Positions 15,717 through 23,420 of a stretch of DNA of 35,729 nt are shown piece by piece. How positions within the stretch are numbered: the first letter of the stretch is position 1; every line of letters begins with the position of its first letter. Both the position numbers and the translations under genes were made by a program. The notes beneath the pieces were generated by a model. It worked only from the letters and a program-made list of their open reading frames with translations, ran no database searches and was not told the origin of the DNA. The DNA is taken from assembly GCA_030066595.1 (NCBI GenBank), contig JASJBI010000056.1:1-35729 (forward strand). The letters are read 5' to 3'. This stretch comes from Alphaproteobacteria bacterium (lineage in GTDB: Bacteria > Pseudomonadota > Alphaproteobacteria > JAJFFI01).

Positions 15717-16700
15717 TCAGCCCGGCAGGGCGGCTTTCTGCTTGGGCAGCAGCGGCAGGCGCTCCGAGATGGCAGAGTCCAGATCGTCCGTGGTCTCGGC
15801 GACCGCGTCGGTGGGCCGCTTGCTCAGCATGACCGCGGCGGCCGGACGGGGCTGCTCGCGCAGCCAGTCATAGTAGTCGAGATTGCTCGCCACCTGCTCT
15901 TCCGGAAGGTCGATCCGGGCGATCCGCGCGGCCATCTCGGGCTCGCCGGCCAGCCCGTAGGTCAGGGCCAGGTTCTGCCGTTCCCGCGCCGTGGCCTGCG
16001 GCAGGCTGGCGATCTCGCGCAGGGTCTCGATGGCCTCGTCGTAGTTGCCCACCAGCGCCAGCGACAGGCCCAGATTGTTGCGCAGCGACAGGCTGTCCGG
16101 CTGGAGCTTGAGGCCCTGGCGATAGACCGCTTGGGCCATTTGATGGTCCCCGGTCAGGTCCAGCGCGACGCCCAGACCGTTATAGGTCCGTCCCTGGGGG
16201 CTGACCGCGTTGGCGGCATGGAACTGCGCTGCCGCCAGTTCGGGCTGTTCCAGAACGATCAGCGCATTGCCCAGACCGTGCAGCGCCCCCCGGTCTTGCG
16301 GATCGAGCTTGAGCGCCGCCCGAAACGCGGCCGTGGCCCGCTGGGCGTCGCCGGCCTCGAGGAACACCTGTCCCAGGCCGGTCAGCGGAGCCGACTTGTC
16401 CGGGCTCATCGCTGCTGCGCGCTGGTAGAAGCCCGCGGCAGCCGTGTAGTCGCCGCGCAGGCGCGAGGCCTCGGCGATCCGCATCACCGAGTCGGCGGTG
16501 GGCTTGACGCTCGGGCCCTCGGCCACCTTCTCCTGCTCGTAGTCCATCTTCTCGCTGGAAGAGAACCACGAGGCGACATCCAGGCCGGCCAGGCTGGTAA
16601 TGCTGCTGACGACGCCCAGGATCTCGAGCCCGCAGCCGCCCAGGTTCAGCGCGGCCACCGTTGCTACGGTGGCTGCGGACAGCCGGCGGCGGCGCGACAT
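15717..16700 (-). CDS. tadD: TPR lipoprotein, TadD-like
   Basis: From the ATG at 16700 the protein is 327 residues and begins with a clean lipoprotein signal: MSRRRRLSAATVATVAALNL then the lipobox LGGC with Cys23. An earlier in-frame ATG at 16745 would add 15 residues before it. About four to five tetratricopeptide repeats follow (about residues 75-240; for example GDAQRATAAFRAALKLDPQD and GNYDEAIETLREIASLPQA). TPR lipoproteins of this type beside Tad operons are TadD, needed for secretin assembly and adhesion. It is transcribed opposite to the other Tad genes, about 1.7 kb beyond tadC. The region upstream has repeated GTTAGTA motifs and a near-CtrA site. Confidence 0.75.
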   Translation of the reverse strand: MSRRRRLSAATVATVAALNLGGCGLEILGVVSSITSLAGLDVASWFSSSEKMDYEQEKVAEGPSVKPTADSVMRIAEASRLRGDYTAAAGFYQRAAAMSPDKSAPLTGLGQVFLEAGDAQRATAAFRAALKLDPQDRGALHGLGNALIVLEQPELAAAQFHAANAVSPQGRTYNGLGVALDLTGDHQMAQAVYRQGLKLQPDSLSLRNNLGLSLALVGNYDEAIETLREIASLPQATARERQNLALTYGLAGEPEMAARIARIDLPEEQVASNLDYYDWLREQPRPAAAVMLSKRPTDAVAETTDDLDSAISERLPLLPKQKAALPG

Positions 16701-17051
16701 AGTCGGCCGAGGATGCACTCTAAGGCTCACGGTATCACGGGTCATAGTCCCGCATACTAACCGCCACGTCTAAACAATAGGTAAACCGATATCTTACTAA
16801 CCTATTAAAATATATGGGTTTTTTTCACTTAATCTTGGAAAATCCCCGGCCCAGGCTGATCGTGGTCATGGTGAGGTCCCGTGCCGCCGGTCGCCGCCTC
16901 ACATCGTCGCCCCGGGATTGGCCGGGTGCTTCCGGCATTAGCACCAAGAGATTCAGGTTTCGGCTGTCGGTCACGAGGCCAGCCTCCCGGCTGGCGATGA
17001 AGACAGGATCCAGGCGTCAGACGACACAGGACGGGAGGGTGGCGCTCTGCA
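16701..17051. other. Promoter region of the tadD-like gene and non-coding stretch
   Basis: The AT-rich part, 16745-16830, has a 7-bp dyad (AATAGGT at 16776-16782, ACCTATT at 16800-16806). On the minus strand it holds two copies of GTTAGTA and an imperfect CtrA-like TTAA-N7-GTAA. The rest to 17051 is GC-rich and shows no convincing gene. Confidence 0.45.
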
Positions 17052-17861
17052 TCATGCCTCGTCCTTGTTTTCGGCATCTCCGCGGTCCATGGCAGCCGCG
17101 GGTCCCGGGCCGTCCGATCCGGCCTCGGTGACCTCGGGCCAGACCGCCCGCCTTTGCAGCCACATCACGCCCAGCAGGTCCAGGATTCCGGCCCAGAGCC
17201 GCGACCGGATGCCGAGCCCATACTTCGATTCGCCGGTCTGGCGCGGCCGGTGGCTGACCTCGACATGCACGACCTGACCGCCGCCCCGCTGGATCAGGGC
17301 GGGGAGGAACCGGTGCATGTGGTCGAAAAAGGGCAGCGCCAGAAAAGCGTCCCGCCGGAAAACCTTAAGGCCGCAGCCGGTGTCCGGGGTGTCGTCCCGC
17401 AGGAGGCGGGAGCGGATCCGGTTGGCGACGCGCGACGACAGGCGCCGCACCCAGTTGTCGGCCCGCTTGGCGCGGACGCCGGCCACCATTGCCAGCCCCG
17501 GCGGCGGGCCGCCCCCGCCGAAGGCACGCGCCAACAGCGCCGGGATATCCGCCGGGTCGTTCTGGCCGTCGCCATCCAAGGTCACGATCCAGGCGCCCCG
17601 GGCATGCCCGACCCCAGACCAGATTCCCGCCGACTGGCCACAGTTGTCGCGATGGTGCAGGGCGCGGAAGCGAGCATGCTCCTGGGCCAGGGTGTCCAGC
17701 CTGGCGCCCGTGCCGTCGTCGCTGCCGTCATCGACGAAGATGATCTCGTAATCCGACCGATCCGCCAGCGCGGCCATAATCTCCCCGGCCAGGGGCGCGA
17801 CGTTGTCGGCCTCGTTGTAGACCGGCACCACCACCGAGAATGTGATCCGGGACTGGTTCAT
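17052..17861 (-). CDS. Family 2 glycosyltransferase (dolichyl/undecaprenyl-phosphate sugar transferase type)
   Basis: A 269-residue GT2 enzyme from the ATG at 17861. An upstream in-frame ATG at 17918 lies inside the repeat element and would add a non-conserved leader. Motifs are FSVVVPVYNEADN (9-20), IIFVDDGSDDGT (nucleotide binding, 40-51), VTLDGDGQNDP (the DxD region, 93-103) and TGCGLKVFRRDAF (161-173), with the later SHRPRQTGESKYG seen in DPM1/ArnC-like proteins. One hydrophobic segment near residues 220-238 may associate with the membrane, but the two-helix anchor of ArnC is missing. It probably transfers a sugar from a nucleotide donor to a polyprenyl phosphate; donor unknown. No glycan cluster surrounds it. 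Confidence 0.85.
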   Translation of the reverse strand: MNQSRITFSVVVPVYNEADNVAPLAGEIMAALADRSDYEIIFVDDGSDDGTGARLDTLAQEHARFRALHHRDNCGQSAGIWSGVGHARGAWIVTLDGDGQNDPADIPALLARAFGGGGPPPGLAMVAGVRAKRADNWVRRLSSRVANRIRSRLLRDDTPDTGCGLKVFRRDAFLALPFFDHMHRFLPALIQRGGGQVVHVEVSHRPRQTGESKYGLGIRSRLWAGILDLLGVMWLQRRAVWPEVTEAGSDGPGPAAAMDRGDAENKDEA

Positions 17862-17899
17862 GCTGGTGTCTTGGCTGGACGGCGGGCGGGCGCGGACCA

Positions 17900-18167
17900 T
17901 AGAGCATGATTTGGTCATATTGAATCAATTCTGTTGCGGTTTGGGCGCGGCAGCCCGCCAGGCCCCGCCCGCAACGCGATGCCAAAGCATCAGGTGAGGG
18001 CGTGGGCCGGAGCCGCCGCTTCCACGGACCGCTCAAGGGCCGGGGCTTTTTCGCCATGACGTCGTCAAACGCCTTGACCGTATGACCGATACGCTCTGCG
18101 GCGTCTTCCTAGTCATGGCGAAAAATGCCTCCGGCAGAATGGTTCAATATGACCAATTCATGCTCTG
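17900..18167. repeat. Nested inverted-repeat element (MITE-like or structured RNA)
   Basis: The outer arms, 17900-17933 and 18135-18167, are inverted copies of about 33 bases that differ at a few positions and one indel (shared core GGTCATATTGAA). Inside, 18047-18060 and 18112-18125 form a perfect 14-bp inverted repeat, extended outward by GCCGG pairing, with a 5-bp dyad (CGTAT/ATACG) in its loop. No open frame fits and no target-site duplication is evident. It sits 39 bases upstream of the glycosyltransferase start. A TAGAGC-type end resembling the arm tips recurs at 15302. Confidence 0.75.
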
Positions 18168-18225
18168 TCAGCGTGCCCCCGGCGGAACCAGCCCGCCTTG
18201 TGGACCGCAATGACCGTACGGCCGG

Positions 18226-18666
18226 CTATATGACGGTGTTGAGGATGCTGCCTCGCTCGCTGCCGGCAGCACGCAGCTCGGCCGCCTGAACATAGGCGGC
18301 GGCGGGGGTGCCGGGTAGGGGGCGCTCCAGCGCGGACGGCTGGCCCGCCATGTCGGCGACCCGCACCTCCGGCATGACCGCCGAGACGAAGGCCTCCTGG
18401 GGAAGCAGGATCTCTACCGCGGGGCCGGTCCCCGGCTCCGTGGCCTCGGGCGCCACCGGTGCGTCCTGGCGCTCCTCCTCGGCCCGCTGCTCGTCGCTCC
18501 GCAGATCGAAACGGCTGAGACGCGCGGCGCGCTGGGCGGCCTCGACGCGCTCCACGGTCTCACCGAAGCTCGCGGTCGGGCTGCCGGATACGGGCGCCCG
18601 GCCGCCGCCGATAGGCGGTCTGATCGCGACCTGAGGCGCGGCGATATGTACTGCAGCCAGCTTCAA
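18226..18666 (-). CDS. Hypothetical Ala/Pro/Glu-rich protein
   Basis: A 146-residue frame whose only possible early start is TTG at 18666, since an in-frame TAG lies just upstream. It has no recognised domain. A disordered N-terminal third is followed by a helical charged segment (SFGETVERVEAAQRAARL, DLRSDEQRAEEERQ), a Pro/Glu/Ala linker and a C-terminal stretch ending in GSILNTVI. No signal peptide or membrane helix. The layout recalls small regulatory or scaffolding proteins, but no function can be assigned. It is divergent from the aminotransferase gene and lies just beyond the inverted-repeat element. Confidence 0.5.
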   Translation of the reverse strand: MKLAAVHIAAPQVAIRPPIGGGRAPVSGSPTASFGETVERVEAAQRAARLSRFDLRSDEQRAEEERQDAPVAPEATEPGTGPAVEILLPQEAFVSAVMPEVRVADMAGQPSALERPLPGTPAAAYVQAAELRAAGSERGSILNTVI

Positions 18667-18769
18667 CCTTTGGGGACCCTACGCATGCCATAAGGGGGGG
18701 CCACTAGCTTCAACCAATACCATAAAGATCGGGTAATTTTCATTCAAATTCAAGAGGATATGTCGAATA

Positions 18770-18822
18770 TGGTTAACTCAGCGACAGCTTGCGGGCGGAA
18801 CCCGGGCCGTTCCGCTTAACCA
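18770..18822. promoter_or_regulatory. Nested dyad in divergent intergenic region
   Basis: Outer arms TGGTTAA (18770-18776) and TTAACCA (18816-18822) enclose inner arms GCGGAAC (18795-18801) and GTTCCGC (18809-18815). It lies between the TTG-started orphan gene and the aminotransferase, so it may be an operator or a leader hairpin for either. Confidence 0.4.
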
Positions 18823-18916
18823 TTTCCGATTTCACCCGGATTGGCCCGGTGATAGTCTCTGCCGGCTGATATCACATCGCAAGAAAAGCAGAGAACCGAT
18901 TGGGGAGGGCAGATCC

Positions 18917-20272
18917 ATGGCGTTACCGGACGAGGCGGCGCAGACTGCCAAGGAGGGAGCTACCAACTGGCTCGAGCCGTTCTGGATGCCGTTCACGGCC
19001 AACCGCCAGTTCAAGGCCCATCCGCGGCTATTCGTGGCGGCCAAGGACATGCACTACACCACCCAGGATGGGCGTCAGGTGCTGGACGGCACCGCCGGGC
19101 TGTGGTGCGTCAATGCCGGGCATGCCCGCCCCCGCATTGTCGAGGCGGTGCAGGCCCAGATCGCCGAGCTCGACTATGCCCCGGCATTCCAGATGGGCCA
19201 TCCCAAGGCCTTCGAGCTGGCCGCCCGGCTGGCCACGATGGCGCCAAGCGATCTGGACCATGTCTTCTTCACCAACTCCGGCTCCGAATCGGTGGACACG
19301 GCGCTCAAGATCGCCATCGCCTATCACCGGGTCACCGGGGCGGGCGCCCGCCAGCGGCTGATCGGCCGGGCCCGGGGCTATCACGGGGTCGGCTTCGGGG
19401 GTATTTCCGTCGGCGGCATCGTCAACAATCGCAAATTCTTCGGCTCTCTGCTGAACGGCGTGGACCATCTGCCCCATACCCACAGCCTCGAACACATGGC
19501 TTTCTCCCGCGGACAGCCGGAATGGGGCGCCCATCTTGCGGACGTCCTCGAGGACATGGTCGCCCTGCATGACGCCTCCACCATCGCCGCGGTCATCGTC
19601 GAGCCCCTGGCCGGCTCGGCCGGCGCACTGATCCCGCCCAAGGGCTATCTCGAGCGGCTGCGCCAGATCTGCGACAAGCACGGGATTCTGCTGATCTTCG
19701 ACGAGGTCATCACCGGCTTCGGGCGTCTGGGCGACTCCTTCGCCTGCGAGCGCTTCGGGGTCATCCCCGACATCATGACCGTGGCCAAGGGCCTGACCAG
19801 CGGGACGGTTCCGGCTGGCGCGGTATTCGTCCGCAAGCACATCTACGATGCCTTCATGGAGAACGCGGGCGGAGAGAACGCCATCGAGCTGTTCCATGGC
19901 TATACCTATTCGGGCCATCCCCTGGCGATGGCGGCGGGTTTGGCCGCGCTCGACGTCTATGCGGAGGACGGGCTCTTCGAGCGGGCGGCCGGGCTCGCCG
20001 GGCACTGGGAAGACGCCATCCACTCGCTCAAGGACAAGCCCTGGGTCATCGATACCCGCAATCTGGGGCTGATCGGCGCCATCGAGCTGGAGCCGCGACC
20101 GGATGCGCCCACGGCGCGGGCCTTCGAACTCTTCCTGCGCTGCTACGAAGCGGGGGTTCTGGTCCGCACCACCGGCGACATCATCGCCTTGTCGCCGCCG
20201 CTGATCATCTCCGAGTCCCAGATCGATCAGATCGTGGAGACCATCGGCCAGGTCCTGGACGATCTGGCTTAA
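18917..20272 (+). CDS. Omega-amino acid:pyruvate aminotransferase (class III)
   Basis: A 451-residue PLP enzyme of the beta-alanine:pyruvate transaminase group. It shows GTAGLWCVNAGH (58-69), NSGSESVDTALK (120-131), RGYHGVGFGG, the cofactor-contacting FDEVITGFGR (Asp262) and the Schiff-base lysine in TVAKGLTSG (Lys291). WLEPFWMPFTANR near the N terminus is typical of this subgroup and separates it from acetylornithine and GABA aminotransferases. It likely moves the amino group of beta-alanine or related omega-amines to pyruvate, giving malonate semialdehyde and alanine. GGGAGGG at 18902-18908 supports the start. It stands alone; the next gene is 180 bases downstream. Confidence 0.9.
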   Translation: MALPDEAAQTAKEGATNWLEPFWMPFTANRQFKAHPRLFVAAKDMHYTTQDGRQVLDGTAGLWCVNAGHARPRIVEAVQAQIAELDYAPAFQMGHPKAFELAARLATMAPSDLDHVFFTNSGSESVDTALKIAIAYHRVTGAGARQRLIGRARGYHGVGFGGISVGGIVNNRKFFGSLLNGVDHLPHTHSLEHMAFSRGQPEWGAHLADVLEDMVALHDASTIAAVIVEPLAGSAGALIPPKGYLERLRQICDKHGILLIFDEVITGFGRLGDSFACERFGVIPDIMTVAKGLTSGTVPAGAVFVRKHIYDAFMENAGGENAIELFHGYTYSGHPLAMAAGLAALDVYAEDGLFERAAGLAGHWEDAIHSLKDKPWVIDTRNLGLIGAIELEPRPDAPTARAFELFLRCYEAGVLVRTTGDIIALSPPLIISESQIDQIVETIGQVLDDLA

Positions 20273-20274
20273 GG

Positions 20275-20300
20275 TAAACCACGTTAGTAACTATGGTTTA
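20275..20300. promoter_or_regulatory. AT-rich dyad between aminotransferase and PAS-GGDEF-EAL gene
   Basis: TAAACCA (20275-20281) and TGGTTTA (20294-20300) flank the palindromic GTTAGTAAC. It may be an operator for the downstream signalling gene or a weak terminator. GGTAAACC and GTTAGTAA also occur in the tadD-like promoter region. Confidence 0.4.
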
Positions 20301-20452
20301 TTGCGGGCCTATACCTCGATAGCCAGCTTTATTGACGAATTGTTAGCATTTACGGCGATACCCTGATCCGTCCCGAGACCTGAGGATGCCCGGGGCTCCC
20401 AGCTACGTATCGGGAGTTTCCGGCCTTCATGTAGAAGGTTGGTGGCGGCAGG

Positions 20453-22213
20453 ATGCAGCACGGATCGGTATCCCTCGAGAAGTCCATCGAGCGTCAAGAG
20501 CTCGACCGCCTGCGCGGCGCCATCGCGGCTTCGGGCGACATCATCTACGACTGGGATCTCGAGACGGACGAGATCTCCTGGTGGGGCCAGGTCATCGACA
20601 TCTTCGGCATGGCCGGCGCCGCCGCCGTTCCCACCGGCAGCAAGTTCGAGGAGTTCGTCCATCCCGACGACCGGCTGCTTCGCCGCGAGCAGCGCGAGCG
20701 CCATATCACCGAAGGGACCGTCTACGACTGCGAATACCGGCTGCGCGTCGACACGGGCGAATACTGCTGGATCCATGACCGCGGCAGCGCCGCACTCTCG
20801 GCCCGTGGCCGGCCGGTTCATTTCACCGGCAGCCTGCGAGTGGTCACCGCCCGCAAGAACGCCGAGGCGACCCTCGAAGAGAAGATCAGCTTCGACGAGC
20901 TGACCGGGCATTTCAATCGGACCCGACTGCGCGACGCCCTGGAGCATGCACTGGTCTACGGCGCCCGGTACAACACGTCCGGTGCGTTCCTCGCGATCGG
21001 CATCGACGGTCTGACCCAGGTAAACGAGATCTATGGCTGCGACACCGCCGACGGGGTGATCATCGGGGTGGCCCGGCGTCTCGACCGGTATTTGCGGGCC
21101 TCGGACGTGATCGGTCGCATGGAGGGCGATCGCTTCGGTCTCATTCTCTCGAACTGCGCCGAGCGGGACGTGCTCTCGGTGGCCGAAAAGATCCTGACTG
21201 GCGTGCGCGAGACGCCGATAGAGACCGAACGGGGGCCGATCCAGATCACCGTTTCGATCGGCGGCGTTTCCTTCCCCGCGGCTCCCGGGCAAGTCGCGCA
21301 AGACATCATGCGCCGTGCCGACTCCGCGCTCCAGGAGGCCAAGCAGCTCGGCCGAAACTGCTTCGTTCCGTATCGCTACTCGGAGGATCAGCAGCGTCAG
21401 CGCCAGCAGGACATGGTGATTGCCAAGCAGGTCCAGGAGGCACTGAAGGACGGCCGTCTGGTGTTCGCCTACCAGCCGGTGGTCCGGGCCAAGGATTTCT
21501 CGATCGCCCACTACGAATGCCTGATCCGCATGATCGACGAGGATGGCAACATCGCGCCGGCTGGAAGCTTCATCTCCATCGTCGAGCGTATGGGCCTGAT
21601 CCGGACGATCGACGTTCGCGTGCTCGAGATGGCCATCGATATGCTGATGCGGCGACCGGAGATCATCCTGGCCATCAACGCGTCCGGGCTGACCGCCGGC
21701 GACAGGACTTGGCTCCGGTTGCTCATTTCACGTCTCAAGGGCTACCCGCAGGTCGCCAAGCGCTTGATCATCGAGATCACCGAAACCGTGGCGCTGCACG
21801 ATATCGAGGAAACCGCCAATTTCGTGAGCACGGTCCGCAGCCTGGGCTGCCAGGTCGCGCTGGACGACTTCGGCGCGGGCTACACGTCCTTCCGCCATCT
21901 ACAGGCGCTGGACGTGGACATGGTCAAGATCGACGGGTCCTTCATCCGTGATCTCGACCACGACTTGGACAACCAGCTCTTCGTCAAGACCCTCTTGAGC
22001 CTAGCCGAAGGGTTTGGGCTGCGCACCGTCGCCGAATGTGTGGAAACGCGGGCGCAGGCCAACTTCCTGGCCCAACAGGGCATGGATCTCTTGCAGGGCT
22101 ACTATTTCGGCCGGCCGGAGCTCAAACCCAGCAGCGAGCTCTCGCTGGAAGACGACCAGCCGGAGGCGGTCGAGAGCGCTGGCGCCGCCCAGCTCTCGCC
22201 CTCTGCCGCCTGA
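20453..22213 (+). CDS. PAS-GGDEF-EAL cyclic-di-GMP phosphodiesterase (cyclase signature degenerate)
   Basis: A 586-residue cytoplasmic signalling protein without membrane segments. An N-terminal PAS domain (about 25-135; IIYDWDLETDEISWW) could sense a ligand or redox state. The GGDEF domain (about 145-305) reads EGDRF at 224-228 in place of GGDEF, so cyclase activity is unlikely. The EAL domain (about 322-560) has ECL in place of EAL but keeps the catalytic Glu355, Asn409, Glu441, Asp471-Asp472, Lys492, Glu528 and Gln548. It therefore probably hydrolyses c-di-GMP, with the GGDEF domain as a GTP-responsive regulator. No strong ribosome binding site. It converges on phaR with 25 bases between them. 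Confidence 0.92.
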   Translation: MQHGSVSLEKSIERQELDRLRGAIAASGDIIYDWDLETDEISWWGQVIDIFGMAGAAAVPTGSKFEEFVHPDDRLLRREQRERHITEGTVYDCEYRLRVDTGEYCWIHDRGSAALSARGRPVHFTGSLRVVTARKNAEATLEEKISFDELTGHFNRTRLRDALEHALVYGARYNTSGAFLAIGIDGLTQVNEIYGCDTADGVIIGVARRLDRYLRASDVIGRMEGDRFGLILSNCAERDVLSVAEKILTGVRETPIETERGPIQITVSIGGVSFPAAPGQVAQDIMRRADSALQEAKQLGRNCFVPYRYSEDQQRQRQQDMVIAKQVQEALKDGRLVFAYQPVVRAKDFSIAHYECLIRMIDEDGNIAPAGSFISIVERMGLIRTIDVRVLEMAIDMLMRRPEIILAINASGLTAGDRTWLRLLISRLKGYPQVAKRLIIEITETVALHDIEETANFVSTVRSLGCQVALDDFGAGYTSFRHLQALDVDMVKIDGSFIRDLDHDLDNQLFVKTLLSLAEGFGLRTVAECVETRAQANFLAQQGMDLLQGYYFGRPELKPSSELSLEDDQPEAVESAGAAQLSPSAA

Positions 22214-22238
22214 ACCGACCCCGCGACCCGGGTGCCGA

Positions 22239-22859
22239 TCAGCGCTCCGACAGCTTGTCCAGCTGCTGCTGCAGGGTCTCAATCTTCTGTTTGAGATCGG
22301 CGAGGTCGTCCGCCTCGGTCGCCGGCGGGCGGGCCTGCGCCTCCGTTTCGTCGCGTGCGCCATTCGGCGGAGCGCCAGCCTCGCCCTGGCCGAACGGGGC
22401 GAACATCTTCATGGTCTGCTCCAACAGCGCCATGTTCTGCTTGCCCATCTCTTCGAAATTGCCAAGCGGAAATAGGCCGTCGAAGGTGTCCTGAAGGTAC
22501 TTGCGCATCTGCTCCTGGTTGCGGGCGAAGCTGGCCATGCTGTGCTCCAGATAGCGGGGCAGCACGCTCTCCAGGCTGTCGCCGTAGAAGCTGATCAGCT
22601 GGCGCAGGAAATTGATGGGCAGCAGGTTTTGCCCCTTGGCTTCCTCTTCGACGATGATCTGGGTCAGGACGGAGCGGGTGATATCCTCCCCGGATTTGGC
22701 ATCAAACACAGAGAAATCAATGCCTTCCTTGACCATTCTCGCGAGGTCGTCAAGGGTGACGTAGCTGCTGGTGGCGGTATTGTAGAGGCGGCGGTTGGCG
22801 TACTTCTTGATCGTTATCGTTTGGCCTTCCGATCGCTTCTTGTCGGTGGACGCGGGCAT
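22239..22859 (-). CDS. phaR: Polyhydroxyalkanoate synthesis repressor PhaR
   Basis: A 206-residue regulator with the PHB/PHA accumulation DNA-binding domain at about 14-75 (IKKYANRRLYNTATSSYVTL), the two PHB_acc domains to about 150 (LLPINFLRQLISFYGDSLESV) and a C-terminal Gln-rich coiled coil. PhaR binds nascent PHA granules and DNA; when polymer is absent it represses phasin genes and itself. GGAG lies ten bases upstream of the ATG. TTGC...GCAA motifs in the divergent region upstream (for example 22960-22970) are candidate autoregulatory operators. It faces the PHA synthase genes across 186 bases. Confidence 0.95.
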   Translation of the reverse strand: MPASTDKKRSEGQTITIKKYANRRLYNTATSSYVTLDDLARMVKEGIDFSVFDAKSGEDITRSVLTQIIVEEEAKGQNLLPINFLRQLISFYGDSLESVLPRYLEHSMASFARNQEQMRKYLQDTFDGLFPLGNFEEMGKQNMALLEQTMKMFAPFGQGEAGAPPNGARDETEAQARPPATEADDLADLKQKIETLQQQLDKLSER

Positions 22860-22959
22860 GGGAACTCAAGCTCCAGGCAATTACGGATAATTATGTGTTG
22901 CGCTTGTCGGCAATATACCAGTAATCACAACAAAATGCTGCACCGCGCAAGCCTAGATT

Positions 22960-22970
22960 TTGCGCCGCAA
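22960..22970. promoter_or_regulatory. Candidate PhaR operator TTGC-N3-GCAA
   Basis: TTGCGCCGCAA is a compact TGC-type palindrome of the kind described for PhaR of alphaproteobacteria. Two looser partners lie in the same intergenic region: TTGC-N8-GCAA at 22898-22913 and CTGC-N5-GCAA at 22938-22950. Together they would place phaR and the divergent synthase genes under one repressor. Confidence 0.5.
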
Positions 22971-23033
22971 CTTTCGCGGCCCTGGTCCCGCCTGCGGGCG
23001 GGAGGAGCGCTGGCTTGCGCCTGACCGCAGTTC

Positions 23034-23039
23034 TATACT
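23034..23039 (+). promoter_or_regulatory. Possible -10 element for a leaderless transcript
   Basis: TATACT ends six bases before the ATG at 23046, so a start seven bases downstream of the -10 would put the first transcribed base at the A of the ATG. There is no Shine-Dalgarno sequence before this ATG. No good -35 is visible at 17 bases. Confidence 0.35.
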
Positions 23040-23045
23040 ACCGCC

Positions 23046-23420
23046 ATGGCCGACAAGCCGGATCTCGACCGCCTGGCAAGGCAGTATCTCGACCTGTGGC
23101 AGGACCAGGTCGCCGCCATGGCTGCGGATCCGAGCGTGGCCGAGGCCATGAGCCGGTTGCTGGGCTGGACCGCCATGGCCGGCCCGTTGTGGGGTGAGCC
23201 CGGTGGTGGATCACAGCAATCCGGCCGACCCGCCGGAGGCGGAGCCGCCAATGCGGCAGGGCCCGCGGCCGCTGCCGCTGCATCTGACGCTGGCGGCCGC
23301 GACCTGGGCGAATTCACGCGCCGCCTTGCCGATCTTGAAGAGCGGCTCGCTGCCCTGGAGGCCCGAATTGGCGACGGCGGCAGCGGCGCTTCGGGAGGAT
23401 CTCGCAAGCGTTCCGGCTGA
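23046..23420 (+). CDS. Small protein preceding PHA synthase; possible synthase partner subunit
   Basis: A 124-residue protein: an N-terminal helical region with tryptophans (LARQYLDLWQDQVAAMAADP, LLGWTAM), a Gly/Ala-rich linker of about 45 residues and a C-terminal heptad coiled coil (LGEFTRRLADLEERLAALEA). The order - Trp-containing helix, linker, C-terminal coiled coil - is like a reduced PhaE (class III) or PhaR-type (class IV) synthase subunit, but these are much longer and direct homology cannot be shown here. A phasin-like role is the main alternative. It overlaps the synthase gene by 53 bases if the latter starts at TTG 23368. The start may be leaderless. Confidence 0.7.
   Translation: MADKPDLDRLARQYLDLWQDQVAAMAADPSVAEAMSRLLGWTAMAGPLWGEPGGGSQQSGRPAGGGAANAAGPAAAAAASDAGGRDLGEFTRRLADLEERLAALEARIGDGGSGASGGSRKRSG

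Noticed and set aside
15348..16760. 470-residue plus-strand frame opposite the TPR lipoprotein
   Set aside because: Antisense shadow; the minus frame shows a lipobox and TPR repeats.
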